A stretch of DNA of 64,000 nt from Fen-1135 sp049521775 (GCA_049521775.1 JBEKOL010000015.1:1-64000); one strand, 5' to 3'; shown: positions 53,555-63,440, counted from the first letter of the stretch. The notes: generated by a model not told the origin, from the letters alone. Numbers and translations are program-made.

Positions 53555-55156
53555 ATGACCAAGCAAATATGGAGTCCGTCACAGGTTGGCGCTAAGGACT
53601 TAAGTGTACATAATTACGAGGAACTTGCTACCCTCCATGCGATTGCCAAGGCCTTGACACAGCCTCAGGAATTGCGCGAACACTTAGAGCAGGTCTTAAA
53701 GGAGATGAGCCTGCGACTGGGAATGAAGCGCGGCATGATATCGCTTCTCGACCGGGAGACAGGGGAGGCATGGCTCGATGTTGCACATGATGTCAACATC
53801 CAAGGGCTTGAGGTCATGTATAAACCTGGTGAAGGTATTACCGGAAGAGTGGCGCAGACCGGACGTCCCATGGCCGTGGCCAATCTCGGAAAGGAGGCTC
53901 TCTTTTTGGACCGCACGGGTGCAAGACGTTCACTTAACAGATCCGAGCTTACGTTTCTATGTGTGCCAATTATATACGACACCAGGGTCGTTGGCGTGAT
54001 ATCTGCAGATAAAGTGGCGCGTATTGTCGATAATCTCGATCGTGAGCTTGCTATGCTTTCAGCAGTTGCTGAACTCATTGCCAGAGCTGTCCATACCCGT
54101 GCCCTTGAAGAGGAAAACCGTCGTTTGAGGATGATTGTCGGCCGTTCAAAAGCGCCATCGGTTGACATCATTGGCAGTTCCAGAGCCATTCAGGAGATTT
54201 TTGGACTCATCGCTCAGGTTGCCGACACAAACACGACAGTATTGATAAACGGAGAAACGGGAACCGGCAAGGAGCTGGTGGCGCGGGCAATCCATATGAA
54301 CAGCTCGCGAAAAGATAGCCCTCTAATTTACGTAAACTGCGCTGCGATGCCGGATACACTTATAGAAAGTGAACTCTTCGGCCATGAAAAAGGCGCATTC
54401 ACGGGAGCCTCACACAACAGGAAGGGGCGATTTGAAGAGGCACACGGCGGAACAATCGTTCTTGATGAAGTGGGTGAATTGTCAGCAGCGGCTCAGGCGA
54501 AGTTATTGCGGGTCCTTCAGGACAAACAGATCCAGTCATTAGGTTCATCGAGGGTAGTGAATGTCAATGTGCGCGTGATAGCCGCTACCAATCGAGATCT
54601 TGAACAGGATATTACGTCGGGGCGGTTTCGCAGCGATTTATACTACCGACTCAATGTGTTCCCGATCTACTTGCCCACCCTGCGGGAGCGGGGCAGCGAT
54701 ATAATAATGCTGGCGGATCACTTTGTACTAAAATACGCGAAAGAGCTCAACAAGCCGGTTAATAGAATTTCCACTCCTGTACTGGAAACATTCCTGGCAT
54801 ATCAATGGCCAGGCAATGTTAGAGAGTTGGAAAACTGCATGGAAAGAGCTGTATTAGTGGCAACGGGAGATACCATTGAAAACATTCATCTCCCTCCATC
54901 TCTGCAGCTAAAGATAAAAGATGGCGAGAAGAAAGAACAGGGGAAGTTGAAAAATGTCGTGGAAAGTCAGGAGAAGTCACTCATTATCGACGCCCTGAAG
55001 GAAACGAGGGGAAATCAGAGCAAGGCAGCAAAATTATTGGGCACCACGAAAAGAATCACCCAGTATAAGATTCAGAAGTTTGGTATTGACCCTTGGCAGT
55101 TTCGTCCGAGAAGAACCGGAGCAACTGCACATGCTGTAAAAGAGGAAGAAATTTAG
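53555..55156 (+). CDS. NifA-like sigma-54 activator (GAF-AAA+-HTH)
   Basis: 533 residues. A GAF domain (about 20-180; MISLLDRETGEAWLDVAHDV, YKPGEGITGRVAQTG) precedes the AAA+ core with Walker A GETGTGKE, the sigma-54 loop GAFTGA and Walker B TIVLDEVGEL. A Fis-type helix-turn-helix (NQSKAAKLLGTTKRITQYKI) lies near the end, as in NifA. No nif genes are in the window; the next genes are glutamate synthase and glutamine synthetase, so it probably senses nitrogen or redox state and controls assimilation. GGAAGGAG lies 13 bases before ATG. The regulatory link is inferred. Confidence 0.9.
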   Translation: MTKQIWSPSQVGAKDLSVHNYEELATLHAIAKALTQPQELREHLEQVLKEMSLRLGMKRGMISLLDRETGEAWLDVAHDVNIQGLEVMYKPGEGITGRVAQTGRPMAVANLGKEALFLDRTGARRSLNRSELTFLCVPIIYDTRVVGVISADKVARIVDNLDRELAMLSAVAELIARAVHTRALEEENRRLRMIVGRSKAPSVDIIGSSRAIQEIFGLIAQVADTNTTVLINGETGTGKELVARAIHMNSSRKDSPLIYVNCAAMPDTLIESELFGHEKGAFTGASHNRKGRFEEAHGGTIVLDEVGELSAAAQAKLLRVLQDKQIQSLGSSRVVNVNVRVIAATNRDLEQDITSGRFRSDLYYRLNVFPIYLPTLRERGSDIIMLADHFVLKYAKELNKPVNRISTPVLETFLAYQWPGNVRELENCMERAVLVATGDTIENIHLPPSLQLKIKDGEKKEQGKLKNVVESQEKSLIIDALKETRGNQSKAAKLLGTTKRITQYKIQKFGIDPWQFRPRRTGATAHAVKEEEI

Positions 55157-55449
55157 TTTGATTCGCAATAATTTACCACTGATACGTAAGAAAGTATATT
55201 TTTCTTTAAGCTTTAATATAAATTACGATAGCGGATGTGACATGCGATCTTATCTCTAAAATATCTTCTCGTGTCCCTGCTCCCAAAACATATGATAACG
55301 CTTTCGTTGAATGATATTAGATCTTTACGATTCAGCGAGAATGATCGTCAGGTGCATGGTTTATTTTTGTATACTCCACATTTGACTTTTCACAAAAATG
55401 CGTGTAGTGGAGGCTTTATTTTTTTCAGAGATAGAGAGGGTTTTAACAG

Positions 55450-55479
55450 TTGACAAGGTGTCCGCATTCATCTGAGAAT
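55450..55479 (+). promoter_or_regulatory. Possible sigma-70 promoter of the glutamate synthase operon
   Basis: TTGACA (55450-55455) is followed after 17-18 bp by TGAGAAT (55473-55479), a weak -10. It would start transcription about 25 bases before ATG 55513. I found no clear sigma-54 site in the gap 55157-55512 despite the activator gene next door. Confidence 0.4.
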
Positions 55480-55512
55480 TTCGCGGAGTAAATAAATAGA
55501 GAGGGAAAACGT

Positions 55513-56643
55513 ATGTGTCGTTTATTTGCTATTACCAGTTCGGACCCGGTTTCCCCGATGGTGGCGCTGCGTGCCATTGACGTTATGAAGGAAGGGCATG
55601 ATGGGTCGGGTACAGGAATGTTCATGACCGATCTGGCTGGTGATTTTGAAAAACTTAAGACGGAGCCGATTCTGTCCGGCACCTTTACCAACGAGGGAAT
55701 CAAATCACTGGACCGATTCATGACAGAACGCGACTTTCTGGTGAAGCACGAGCTATCCATCCGCCCGAAGAAACTGCCTCCACCTGGTACACCTAAACGA
55801 GACTACTATTTGATTCGTGTATATGAGTATCCGCCAGCATGGAAGGACCTCAGCGAGGCGGAGATTCAATTTCGACTGATGATGGTCCGCTTGCAGTTGC
55901 GGCGGATGGGAGAAGAAGATGGGTCAATGATGATTTTCAGCTTCTGGCCTGACGTCATCATGATTAAAGAAGTAGGCGATCCCATGGCAATCGCAGATTA
56001 TCTAGGGCTTGACCGAAAAGAATTGCAGGCTCGTGCCATGCTTGTTCAAGGACGGCAAAACACAAACTATGCGATAAATATCTATGCGTGCCATCCCTTC
56101 TTCATTCAGGGCATGGCTACTATGACCAATGGGGAGAACACGGCCTTCGTCCCCATCAGGGAATTTCTCACGTCGCGGAATTTCCCTGGTTACATCGGAT
56201 ACCAGTCAGACTCGGAAGTGTTCACCCATATACTGCATTACACGGTCAACCATCTTGCTCTTGGGCTTCCGATATACAAGCATGTTATTACGCCATTAAT
56301 GGACGGGGAACTGGCAAAGCACCCCGATGGTCAATGGCTGCGCAGGTTAAAACAGGCCTGTCGCCCCTTGATAATCGACGGGCCCAACTGCGTTATGGGC
56401 TTTCTGCCGGACAAGACCCTTTTTATGGTTCAGGACAGCAAGAAATTGCGGCCGGGAGTCGCCGGGGGCCATCCCGGGATGTATGCCTTTTCTTCTGAAA
56501 TGTGTGGGCTGGATGCTACAATACCAGCCCGTGATAAAAACCGGGATTTTCAACCAATGAAATATGACACGGTAATCGTCGGCCCGGAACGACGGGAGGT
56601 AGAGATATGGAACCAGTGGGATGCCTTACACCACTCACATTAA
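55513..56643 (+). CDS. Glutamate synthase glutaminase module (class II amidotransferase)
   Basis: 376 residues starting MCRLFAITS, where Cys2 becomes the amino-terminal nucleophile of class II amidotransferases. Blocks such as MKEGHDGSGTGMF (binding glutamine), FFIQGMATMTNGENTA and GYQSDSEVF fit the GltB N-terminal domain. In most bacteria this domain is fused to the FMN part; here it is a separate protein, as in archaea and some anaerobes. It releases ammonia for the FMN subunit, whose gene overlaps by 37 bp. Confidence 0.9.
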   Translation: MCRLFAITSSDPVSPMVALRAIDVMKEGHDGSGTGMFMTDLAGDFEKLKTEPILSGTFTNEGIKSLDRFMTERDFLVKHELSIRPKKLPPPGTPKRDYYLIRVYEYPPAWKDLSEAEIQFRLMMVRLQLRRMGEEDGSMMIFSFWPDVIMIKEVGDPMAIADYLGLDRKELQARAMLVQGRQNTNYAINIYACHPFFIQGMATMTNGENTAFVPIREFLTSRNFPGYIGYQSDSEVFTHILHYTVNHLALGLPIYKHVITPLMDGELAKHPDGQWLRRLKQACRPLIIDGPNCVMGFLPDKTLFMVQDSKKLRPGVAGGHPGMYAFSSEMCGLDATIPARDKNRDFQPMKYDTVIVGPERREVEIWNQWDALHHSH

Positions 56644-58241
56644 GTGTAAAAGATCTTCCTTGGATTATCCTGTGGGATAGAGAAAAGTGCACCCTCTGCG
56701 GCAGGTGTACGGCCGTCTGCCCTGTTCGGGCAATTGAGCTGGGTGTCCACAGGAAGCGGGCGATCAATATCTCCGTAGGGCTGGAGGAAAAGCCTAGCAA
56801 TCTGTTTACTGTTTATCACGGTATCGACCAGCGTACAGACCCGGTCCATGCCTGCGTGGGCTGCGGAATGTGCAACCTTGTATGTCCCAATAATTGCATT
56901 ATACCCGCTCACAATGAGGAAATTGACAAATTGCGCTTTCATAATAATGTGGGAGGTGTTCCCAGGCGCCGTGGCGGACGCCGCAACGTTCCCGGAGTCA
57001 TTTTAGATCAAATAAAGTTTATACGCATTTCCATGCTGACCGACCCCGCACTGGACGCAGGTCGCCACGAATTTGAATTGAGGACACTTCTCGGGCGAAT
57101 TCTGCCGCCCGAAGAGATGGTCCGGGTGACGCAGGAAAACGGCTGGACGCCTCCAGTTCGTGAGATTTACCCTCTCATCATCGGCAGCATGTCATTCGGC
57201 GCCTTGTCCCCTAATATGTGGGAGGGGCTGCAAATGGGCGTGGCCTATCTGAATGAAGAACTGGGGATGCCTGTACGGATGTGTACAGGTGAAGGCGGAT
57301 GCCCACCGAGGCTCCTCAGGTCTCGATTCTTAAAATATGTTATTCTCCAGATTGCCAGCGGCTATTTTGGATGGGATGAGATTATCCATGCCCTGCCCGA
57401 GATGAAGGAAGATCCTTGCGCAATAGAGATCAAGTACGGTCAGGGCGCTAAACCGGGTGATGGCGGCCTCCTCATGTGGTATAAGGTTAACAAACTAATC
57501 GCGGCAATTCGCGGCGTACCGCCCGGCGTCAGTCTGCCAAGTCCGCCGACCCATCAGACAAAATATTCCATCGAGGAATCGGTCGCCAAAATGATCCAGT
57601 CCATGTACATGGGGTGGGGTTTCCGTGTGCCGGTATATCCCAAAATTTCCGGAACAAGCACGGCGCTCGCGGTCCTCAATAACCTGACGAGAAATCAATA
57701 CGCGGGTGCTTTAGCCATTGACGGCGAAGACGGCGGCACCGGCGCGGCATACAACGTGTCGATGGATCATATGGGGCATCCAATCGCGAGTAATCTCCGG
57801 GATGCTTACCTCAACCTCGTCAAGCTCGGCAAACAGAACGAGATTCCTCTTTTCGCTGCAGGCGGCGTCGGCAAGAGCGGCAACCTTGCAGCCAATGCAG
57901 CGGCCCTGATCATGCTGGGGGCAAGCGGAGTTCAGACAGGAAAGTACATGATGCAAGCAGCAGCCGGCTGCCTTGGCTCTGAAAGCGATCGCTGCAACAT
58001 CTGCAACATCGGCATCTGCCCGAAGGGGATTACCTCTCAGGATCCCAGGGTGGATCGACGGCTCGATCCTGAGAAGGTCGCCGAACGGGTCGTGGAGGTA
58101 TTCTTAAGTTTTGACACGGAATTGAAAAAAATCGTTGCTCCTCTGGGTCGCTCCACTTCACTACCCATTGGTATGTCTGATGCTATTGGCATCGCCGATC
58201 ATCACGCTGCCGAGCGTCTCAGCATAAGATATGTGGTGTAA
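56607..58241 (+). CDS. Glutamate synthase FMN module with N-terminal ferredoxin domain
   Basis: 544 residues. Two 4Fe-4S motifs open the protein (CTLCGRCTAVCP near 28, CVGCGMCNLVCP near 84). The FMN barrel follows: IIGSMSFGALSPNMWEGL, TGEGGCPPRL, IEIKYGQGAKPGDGGLL, AIDGEDGGTGAAYNVS, and the cluster Cys in CNICNIGICPKG. It reduces 2-iminoglutarate to glutamate. GGGAGGT precedes the start inside the preceding gene. The added ferredoxin domain suggests electrons come by Fe-S clusters. Confidence 0.93.
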   Translation: MEPVGCLTPLTLSVKDLPWIILWDREKCTLCGRCTAVCPVRAIELGVHRKRAINISVGLEEKPSNLFTVYHGIDQRTDPVHACVGCGMCNLVCPNNCIIPAHNEEIDKLRFHNNVGGVPRRRGGRRNVPGVILDQIKFIRISMLTDPALDAGRHEFELRTLLGRILPPEEMVRVTQENGWTPPVREIYPLIIGSMSFGALSPNMWEGLQMGVAYLNEELGMPVRMCTGEGGCPPRLLRSRFLKYVILQIASGYFGWDEIIHALPEMKEDPCAIEIKYGQGAKPGDGGLLMWYKVNKLIAAIRGVPPGVSLPSPPTHQTKYSIEESVAKMIQSMYMGWGFRVPVYPKISGTSTALAVLNNLTRNQYAGALAIDGEDGGTGAAYNVSMDHMGHPIASNLRDAYLNLVKLGKQNEIPLFAAGGVGKSGNLAANAAALIMLGASGVQTGKYMMQAAAGCLGSESDRCNICNIGICPKGITSQDPRVDRRLDPEKVAERVVEVFLSFDTELKKIVAPLGRSTSLPIGMSDAIGIADHHAAERLSIRYVV

Positions 58242-58256
58242 GGATAAGGAGTGTCC

Positions 58257-60590
58257 ATGACAAAAAAAGCAAAAATCGTTCTTGCCGGTATGGAAGAAGG
58301 CATTCGGGTCGATTCGAGGATCCTGGAGGAGCGAATCCAGAAAGCCGTCTCTGACGGTCATCGGTCTATAGAAATCATCGCGCATGGCCAGCACGGGATT
58401 GGCGGCCGCCTGTGGAAGGCAGGAGAAAAACCCGTCCTTATCAGGGTATTGGGAACAGCCGGACAACGACTCGGCTCAATGGGATTCCCTAACACGTTTA
58501 TTGATGCAATCGGGCCTGTCTCCGATGATGTGGGATGGCTCAACGCGGGAGCACACATCGTCGTTCGCGGCAACGCAACCAATGGTGTGGGAAATGCCAT
58601 GGCTCAGGGCAAGATTTATGTTATCGGCGATACCGGGGCGCGGGGCATGACGATGACAAAACATAATCCCCGCTTCGATCCTCCGGAACTGTGGGTATTG
58701 GGAAGCGTAGGCGACTCCTTTGCCGAGTTCATGGCCGGTGGCATTGCAGTTGTCTGCGGACATGAGACGCCCCGCGTAGATAATATTCTCGGCTACCGCC
58801 CATGCGTCGGTATGGTGGGCGGAAAGATATTTTTCCGGGGACCACATAAGGGCTACAGCTCGCAGGATGCCAGGTTGACCCTGCCCGACGACGAAGAGTG
58901 GAAGTGGCTGACCTTCAATATGAAGGCATTTCTCGACTCCATAGGCCGATCGGAGTTGTATCCGTTACTGACGGGCGACCGTAGCGCGTGGCAGCTCCTC
59001 GTGGCGCTCAAGCCTCATGAAAAGCATAGCGGCCCATCAAAAAGTATGGGCCAATTCCGCAAAGAAGTGTGGGATCTGGAACTGGGGATAGGTGGACTGA
59101 TCGGCGATCTCTCCGATTTGGATAGAAGCCCCATCGACGTCATAACGACCGGGATACTGCGTCGATTTGTCCCTATATGGGAAAATGATAAATACCTGCC
59201 GCCCTGTCAGGCGGGCTGCCCCACTGGAATCCCTGTGCAAAAGCGTTGGGCGCTGATCCGTGAAGGATTGATGGAAAAGGCCGTGGATCTGGCGCTGTCA
59301 TATACTCCATTTCCGGCAACCGTTTGCGGGTATCTATGCCCGAATCTCTGTATGGAAAACTGCACACGGCAAAAAGAAAGCCTCCCGGCCGTTGATATTA
59401 CCCTGCTCGGCAAGGCCAGTTTGAAGGCCATGCCGCCGGAACCCGCCCCTAAGACGGGCAAGAAGATAGCTGTCATCGGCGGCGGGGCATCCGGGCTTTC
59501 CGTTGCCTGGCAGCTGTGGATGAAGGGGCACGAACCTGTCATTTACGAAATGCGCTCTCGCCTCGGTGGAAAGATTACCGATATGATTCCCAGCAGCAGA
59601 ATCCCTGACGAGGTAGTGGAACATGAATTGAGCCGGGTAAGCAAACAGGTCACACACATCAATCTGAAGCACCCTTTGACAAAAAAGGAATTTTCGGAAG
59701 TTAAAGAAAGACACGACTTTACGGTAATTGCCGTAGGTGCGCAAAAACCGCGAATGATTCCTGTTCCGGGCAATGAAAGGGCAATCCCGGCGCTTGAGTT
59801 CCTCAGACAAAGCAAGACCGGCAAAGCCATGGTCGGTGAAAAAGTGGTTGTCATCGGAGCTGGCAATGTCGGCTGTGATGCTGCTGCAGAGGCCGCGCGC
59901 CTGGGGGCCAAAGACGTAACCCTAATCGACATCCAGAAACCGGCATCGTACGGGAAGGAAAGGAAAGCCGCCGAAGCTGCAGGGGCAAAATTCCTGTGGC
60001 CCCGATTTACGAAAGCCATTACGGAAAAATCCGTAGAGCTGACGGATGGACAGATACTGCCGGCAGACACGGTCATCGTATCTATAGGCGATCAGCCTGA
60101 TCTCTCTTTCTTGCCCGAAGATATTGCGACGGAAAGAGGATTTGTCGTTGTGGACGACCACTTTCAGACAAGCGATCCCCAGGTCTTCGCAATCGGTGAC
60201 GCAGTGAAACTTGGACTCTTGACGGATGCCATCGGTGCGGGACGGCTTGCTGCAACCGCCATCGATAACGTGCTGAAAGGCTGGTACGAAACCTTTGACA
60301 AACTGCCTCCAATTGATCCGGGGCGTGTTAAGCTCGAATATTACGACCCCCGCATCCTCGCTTTTGATGATCCTTTGTATTGTGCATCACAGTGCGCCTC
60401 ATGCGGCGCATGCCGCGATTGCGGACTCTGCGAGACGATCTGTCCCGTAAATGCGATATCACGCCAGCAGGGTGATGGTGATCAATATGAGTATAGTGTC
60501 AATGGCGACAAATGCATCGGCTGCGGCTTCTGTGCCGGGGCATGTCCGACAGGAATCTGGCTGCTCGTGGAAAACGAACCGCTGGAATAA
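58257..60590 (+). CDS. GXGXG module fused to GltD-like oxidoreductase and C-terminal ferredoxin domain
   Basis: 777 residues from ATG 58257 (AAGGAG before; a GTG at 58251 also exists). Residues 1-240 are the GltB C-terminal beta-helix (GNATNGVGNAMAQGKIYVIG). Next comes a GltD-type part: Cys motifs PCQAGCPTG and CGYLCPNLCMENC, FAD site IAVIGGGASGLS near 402, NAD(P)H site VVVIGAGNVGCDAA near 530. The C-terminus carries CGACRDCGLCETICP and CIGCGFCAGACPTG, two further 4Fe-4S clusters. So the structural domain of the large subunit is fused to the small subunit. It passes electrons from NAD(P)H or ferredoxin to the FMN module. Confidence 0.9.
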   Translation: MTKKAKIVLAGMEEGIRVDSRILEERIQKAVSDGHRSIEIIAHGQHGIGGRLWKAGEKPVLIRVLGTAGQRLGSMGFPNTFIDAIGPVSDDVGWLNAGAHIVVRGNATNGVGNAMAQGKIYVIGDTGARGMTMTKHNPRFDPPELWVLGSVGDSFAEFMAGGIAVVCGHETPRVDNILGYRPCVGMVGGKIFFRGPHKGYSSQDARLTLPDDEEWKWLTFNMKAFLDSIGRSELYPLLTGDRSAWQLLVALKPHEKHSGPSKSMGQFRKEVWDLELGIGGLIGDLSDLDRSPIDVITTGILRRFVPIWENDKYLPPCQAGCPTGIPVQKRWALIREGLMEKAVDLALSYTPFPATVCGYLCPNLCMENCTRQKESLPAVDITLLGKASLKAMPPEPAPKTGKKIAVIGGGASGLSVAWQLWMKGHEPVIYEMRSRLGGKITDMIPSSRIPDEVVEHELSRVSKQVTHINLKHPLTKKEFSEVKERHDFTVIAVGAQKPRMIPVPGNERAIPALEFLRQSKTGKAMVGEKVVVIGAGNVGCDAAAEAARLGAKDVTLIDIQKPASYGKERKAAEAAGAKFLWPRFTKAITEKSVELTDGQILPADTVIVSIGDQPDLSFLPEDIATERGFVVVDDHFQTSDPQVFAIGDAVKLGLLTDAIGAGRLAATAIDNVLKGWYETFDKLPPIDPGRVKLEYYDPRILAFDDPLYCASQCASCGACRDCGLCETICPVNAISRQQGDGDQYEYSVNGDKCIGCGFCAGACPTGIWLLVENEPLE

Positions 60591-60667
60591 ATGGAACAAA
60601 GAAAGACAGAAACTTTTTTTGAGTGTGGTTATTTGAAATCAAAAAATTCTGAAGAGAGGGGTGTGTT

Positions 60668-61999
60668 ATGTTTTCATGTAAAACGAAGAAAGATGTTCTG
60701 AAAGCGGTTAAGGACCACAATGTAAGTTTCATCCAGTTCTGGTTTACCGATGTACTCGGGATGCAGAAGATTTTCAGCATCACACCGTCTGAACTCGAAG
60801 AAGGCTTGGAAGAAGGGATGGGTTTTGACGGGTCTTCGATTCAGGGGTTCGCAAGGATCGAGGAGAGCGACATGATTGCCATGGCCGATCCGACAACCTT
60901 TCAGTTGATACCCTGGCGTCCTTCTGACCGGCCCGTGGCGAGGGTCATCTGCGACATCCTGAATCCCGATGGCACTCCTTATGAGGGCGATCCCCGTTAC
61001 GTTCTCAAACGAGCCCTCAAAAAAATCGCCGACCAGGGCTATACCATGTATGTTGGTCCGGAGTTGGAGTATTTCTATTTCGCCAATGACAAGACTACGG
61101 ACATCCTGGATCAGGGCGGCTATTTTGACGGTCTTCCCATAGACAGTGCCACCGACCTGCGGCGTCAGACCATATTTGCCATGCAGGATATGGGGATCCG
61201 TGTGGAATATTCTCACCATGAAGTGGCACCCAGCCAGCACGAGATTGATCTCCGTTATGATGATGCCCTGGCGATGGCCGATAAGGTCATGACCTATCGA
61301 ACTGCGATCAAGGTAATTGCCAGACAGAACGGTGTTTACGCCACTTTTATGCCTAAGCCTATCTTCGGCCAGAACGGGAGTGGCATGCACACCCACCAGT
61401 CCCTTTTCAAGGGCAGCAGGAACGCCTTCTTTGACGGGAAGGACAAGTACCATTTGTCTGCTGTGGCTAAGAGCTATATAGCTGGTCTAATGAAGCACGC
61501 GCCGGAGATCACTGCTATCTGCAACCAGTGGGTTAATTCTTACAAGCGCCTGGTACCGGGTTATGAAGCACCTGTCTATGTCTCCTGGGCACGGCGTAAC
61601 CGCTCCACAATGATTCGTGTTCCCATGTACAAACCGGGAAAGGAAAAGGCAACGCGCATCGAATACCGTTCACCCGATCCCGCATGCAATCCCTATCTCG
61701 CATTTGCAGTGATGTTAGCGGCAGGCATGAAAGGCGTCGAGAGGAAATACGTCCTCCCTGGACCTGTTGAAGAAGATATCTTTGAAATGGATGAGAAGGC
61801 CAGGGAAAAGGCGGGGATAACTTCTCTGCCCGGAAGTTTGTATGAAGCGCTTACACTCGTATCAAAGAGCAAACTCGTTCAGGAAACGCTCGGCGACCAT
61901 ATCTTCCAGAAGTTCATTGAGAACAAGAAGGTGGAATGGGATCGTTTCCGGACTCATGTGAGTCAATACGAATTAGACAGATATCTGCCCATACTTTAA
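60668..61999 (+). CDS. glnA: Glutamine synthetase type I
   Basis: 443 residues. MGFDGSSIQGFARI, PELEYFYF, VAPSQHEIDLRY, GSGMHTHQSLF, RNRSTMIRVP and EYRSPDPACNPYLAFAVML are the type I hallmarks. The length and the C-terminal region (EEDIFEMDEKAREK) match the short GSI-alpha form; where adenylylated enzymes have Tyr, Phe stands here, so adenylylation control is unlikely. It makes the glutamine used by the preceding glutamate synthase. GAGAGGGG stands just before the ATG. Confidence 0.97.
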   Translation: MFSCKTKKDVLKAVKDHNVSFIQFWFTDVLGMQKIFSITPSELEEGLEEGMGFDGSSIQGFARIEESDMIAMADPTTFQLIPWRPSDRPVARVICDILNPDGTPYEGDPRYVLKRALKKIADQGYTMYVGPELEYFYFANDKTTDILDQGGYFDGLPIDSATDLRRQTIFAMQDMGIRVEYSHHEVAPSQHEIDLRYDDALAMADKVMTYRTAIKVIARQNGVYATFMPKPIFGQNGSGMHTHQSLFKGSRNAFFDGKDKYHLSAVAKSYIAGLMKHAPEITAICNQWVNSYKRLVPGYEAPVYVSWARRNRSTMIRVPMYKPGKEKATRIEYRSPDPACNPYLAFAVMLAAGMKGVERKYVLPGPVEEDIFEMDEKAREKAGITSLPGSLYEALTLVSKSKLVQETLGDHIFQKFIENKKVEWDRFRTHVSQYELDRYLPIL

Positions 62000-62035
62000 A
62001 GATTGGGCGCCCCAAAAAGTTCCTGTCTGCGATAC

Positions 62036-62182
62036 ACATGTGCACAAGGGTTTTTATGATTCAAGATCCATTTTGGAGTCTTGCCATTATTTGAAGAATC
62101 GTGTAAGAACCTTACATTCTATCGTCATTGCTGATGAAAAAGAGAGCTGTGATTCCCAACTCGATAACCCTTGTGCACATGT
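62036..62182. repeat. 147-bp element with 17-bp terminal inverted repeats and internal hairpins
   Basis: The ends, ACATGTGCACAAGGGTT (62036-62052) and its exact complement (62166-62182), form a perfect 17-bp dyad. Inside are CAAGA-CCA/TGG-TCTTG (62062-62083), TGTAAG/CTTACA (62102-62116), TCAT/ATGA (62125-62137) and an enclosing GAATC/GATTC (62096-62100 with 62151-62155). The whole can fold as a branched RNA or cruciform. No target duplication is seen at its borders. It could be a small non-autonomous transposable element, a structured RNA, or a processing/attenuation site between glnA and carA. Confidence 0.6.
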
Positions 62183-62267
62183 TTCAAATTTCTCATATTG
62201 GCATTTCCCATTATCAGAAATTCATGAATAGTAAGACATCTAGGATTTTTATTTCCTGAGGGCAATT

Positions 62268-63440
62268 ATGTCGTTGTTGCGAAAGAAACCACCTGCCATA
62301 CTGGTTCTTGAGGACGGTAGTGTATACCCTGGATATGCCTTCGCCTCTTCCGGCGAGACCCTGGGGGAAGTTGTCTTCAATACGGGAATGACCGGATATC
62401 AGGAGATAATTACAGATCCGTCCTACAAGGGACAGATTGTAACTATGACATATCCCCTGATAGGCAATTACGGGATAAACCCGGAAGATATGGAATCCGG
62501 AGCTATCCACCTGGAAGGATTTATTGTCAGGGAGTATCAACCGCATCCGAGCAACTGGCGCAGCCGTATGACGCTGAAAGATTTTCTTGAATCACACGGA
62601 AAATTAGGCATCGAAGGCATAGACACCAGGGCTCTCACACGCCGCATTCGCCTCGAGGGCGCCATGCGGGGGATTATTTCAACAGAGACAGCGGATATCG
62701 ATTTACTCCTCTCGCGTGTCCGTGCTTATCCCGGTCTCGTAGGCAGGGATCTGATAAAAGAGGTGACTTGCAAGAAAGCATACCGATGGAAGGATGGCAA
62801 ACCTCAATCGCTTTCATCTCCCGGCTCAGTGGGGCCATCCCGAACCGAACAGCCGTTGCGGGTCGTCGTTCTTGACTGCGGCGTCAAATACAACATACTC
62901 CGCAATCTGGAGAATTTAGGATGTGAAGTACTTGTCCTACCTGCAACAGCAACGGGGAAAGAGATGCTATCATACAGCCCGGACGGTATCCTGCTCTCCA
63001 ACGGCCCCGGAGACCCCGCGGCATTACCCTACATTGTGGAAGCAACCGAACATGTCTTGGGCAAGGTCCCCATCTTCGGTATCTGCCTTGGCCATCAGAT
63101 CTTAGGACAGGCATTGGGCGGGAGGACGGAAAAGCTGAAATTCGGCCACCATGGGATTAACCAGCCGGTGAAAAATATGCAAAGCGGTCGGATTGAAATC
63201 ACATCGCAAAACCACGGCTTCGTCGTAGTGCCGCAGTCCTTGCCTGATGATCTTGAAAAAACATATGACAACCTGAATGACCGTACCTCGGAAGGAATGT
63301 CATACGAGTCTCAGCTGGCGTTCAGCGTGCAATACCACCCGGAAGCAGCGCCAGGACCCCATGATGTCAATTATCTCTTTAAAAAGTTCGTATCTTTAAT
63401 GGAGACGAAAAGGAAAAAGGCTGATGATTCTGATCATTGA
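62268..63440 (+). CDS. carA: Carbamoyl-phosphate synthase small subunit
   Basis: 390 residues. AILVLEDGSVYPGYAF starts the N-terminal domain; TGMTGYQEIITDPSY and SNWRSRMTLKDFLE follow. The amidotransferase domain has VVLDCGVKYNILRNL, the nucleophile Cys in GICLGHQILGQ and YHPEAAPGPHD. It supplies ammonia for carbamoyl phosphate, used in pyrimidine and arginine synthesis. carB is not directly downstream; guaA overlaps instead by 17 bp. Confidence 0.96.
   Translation: MSLLRKKPPAILVLEDGSVYPGYAFASSGETLGEVVFNTGMTGYQEIITDPSYKGQIVTMTYPLIGNYGINPEDMESGAIHLEGFIVREYQPHPSNWRSRMTLKDFLESHGKLGIEGIDTRALTRRIRLEGAMRGIISTETADIDLLLSRVRAYPGLVGRDLIKEVTCKKAYRWKDGKPQSLSSPGSVGPSRTEQPLRVVVLDCGVKYNILRNLENLGCEVLVLPATATGKEMLSYSPDGILLSNGPGDPAALPYIVEATEHVLGKVPIFGICLGHQILGQALGGRTEKLKFGHHGINQPVKNMQSGRIEITSQNHGFVVVPQSLPDDLEKTYDNLNDRTSEGMSYESQLAFSVQYHPEAAPGPHDVNYLFKKFVSLMETKRKKADDSDH

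Noticed and set aside
60674..61453. 259-codon open frame on the minus strand inside glnA
   Set aside because: It is the mirror of a strongly conserved gene, has no motif, and its length follows from codon bias of glnA.
62040..62231. 63-codon frame covering the inverted-repeat element
   Set aside because: Its sequence is dictated by the dyad and hairpins; no ribosome-binding site.
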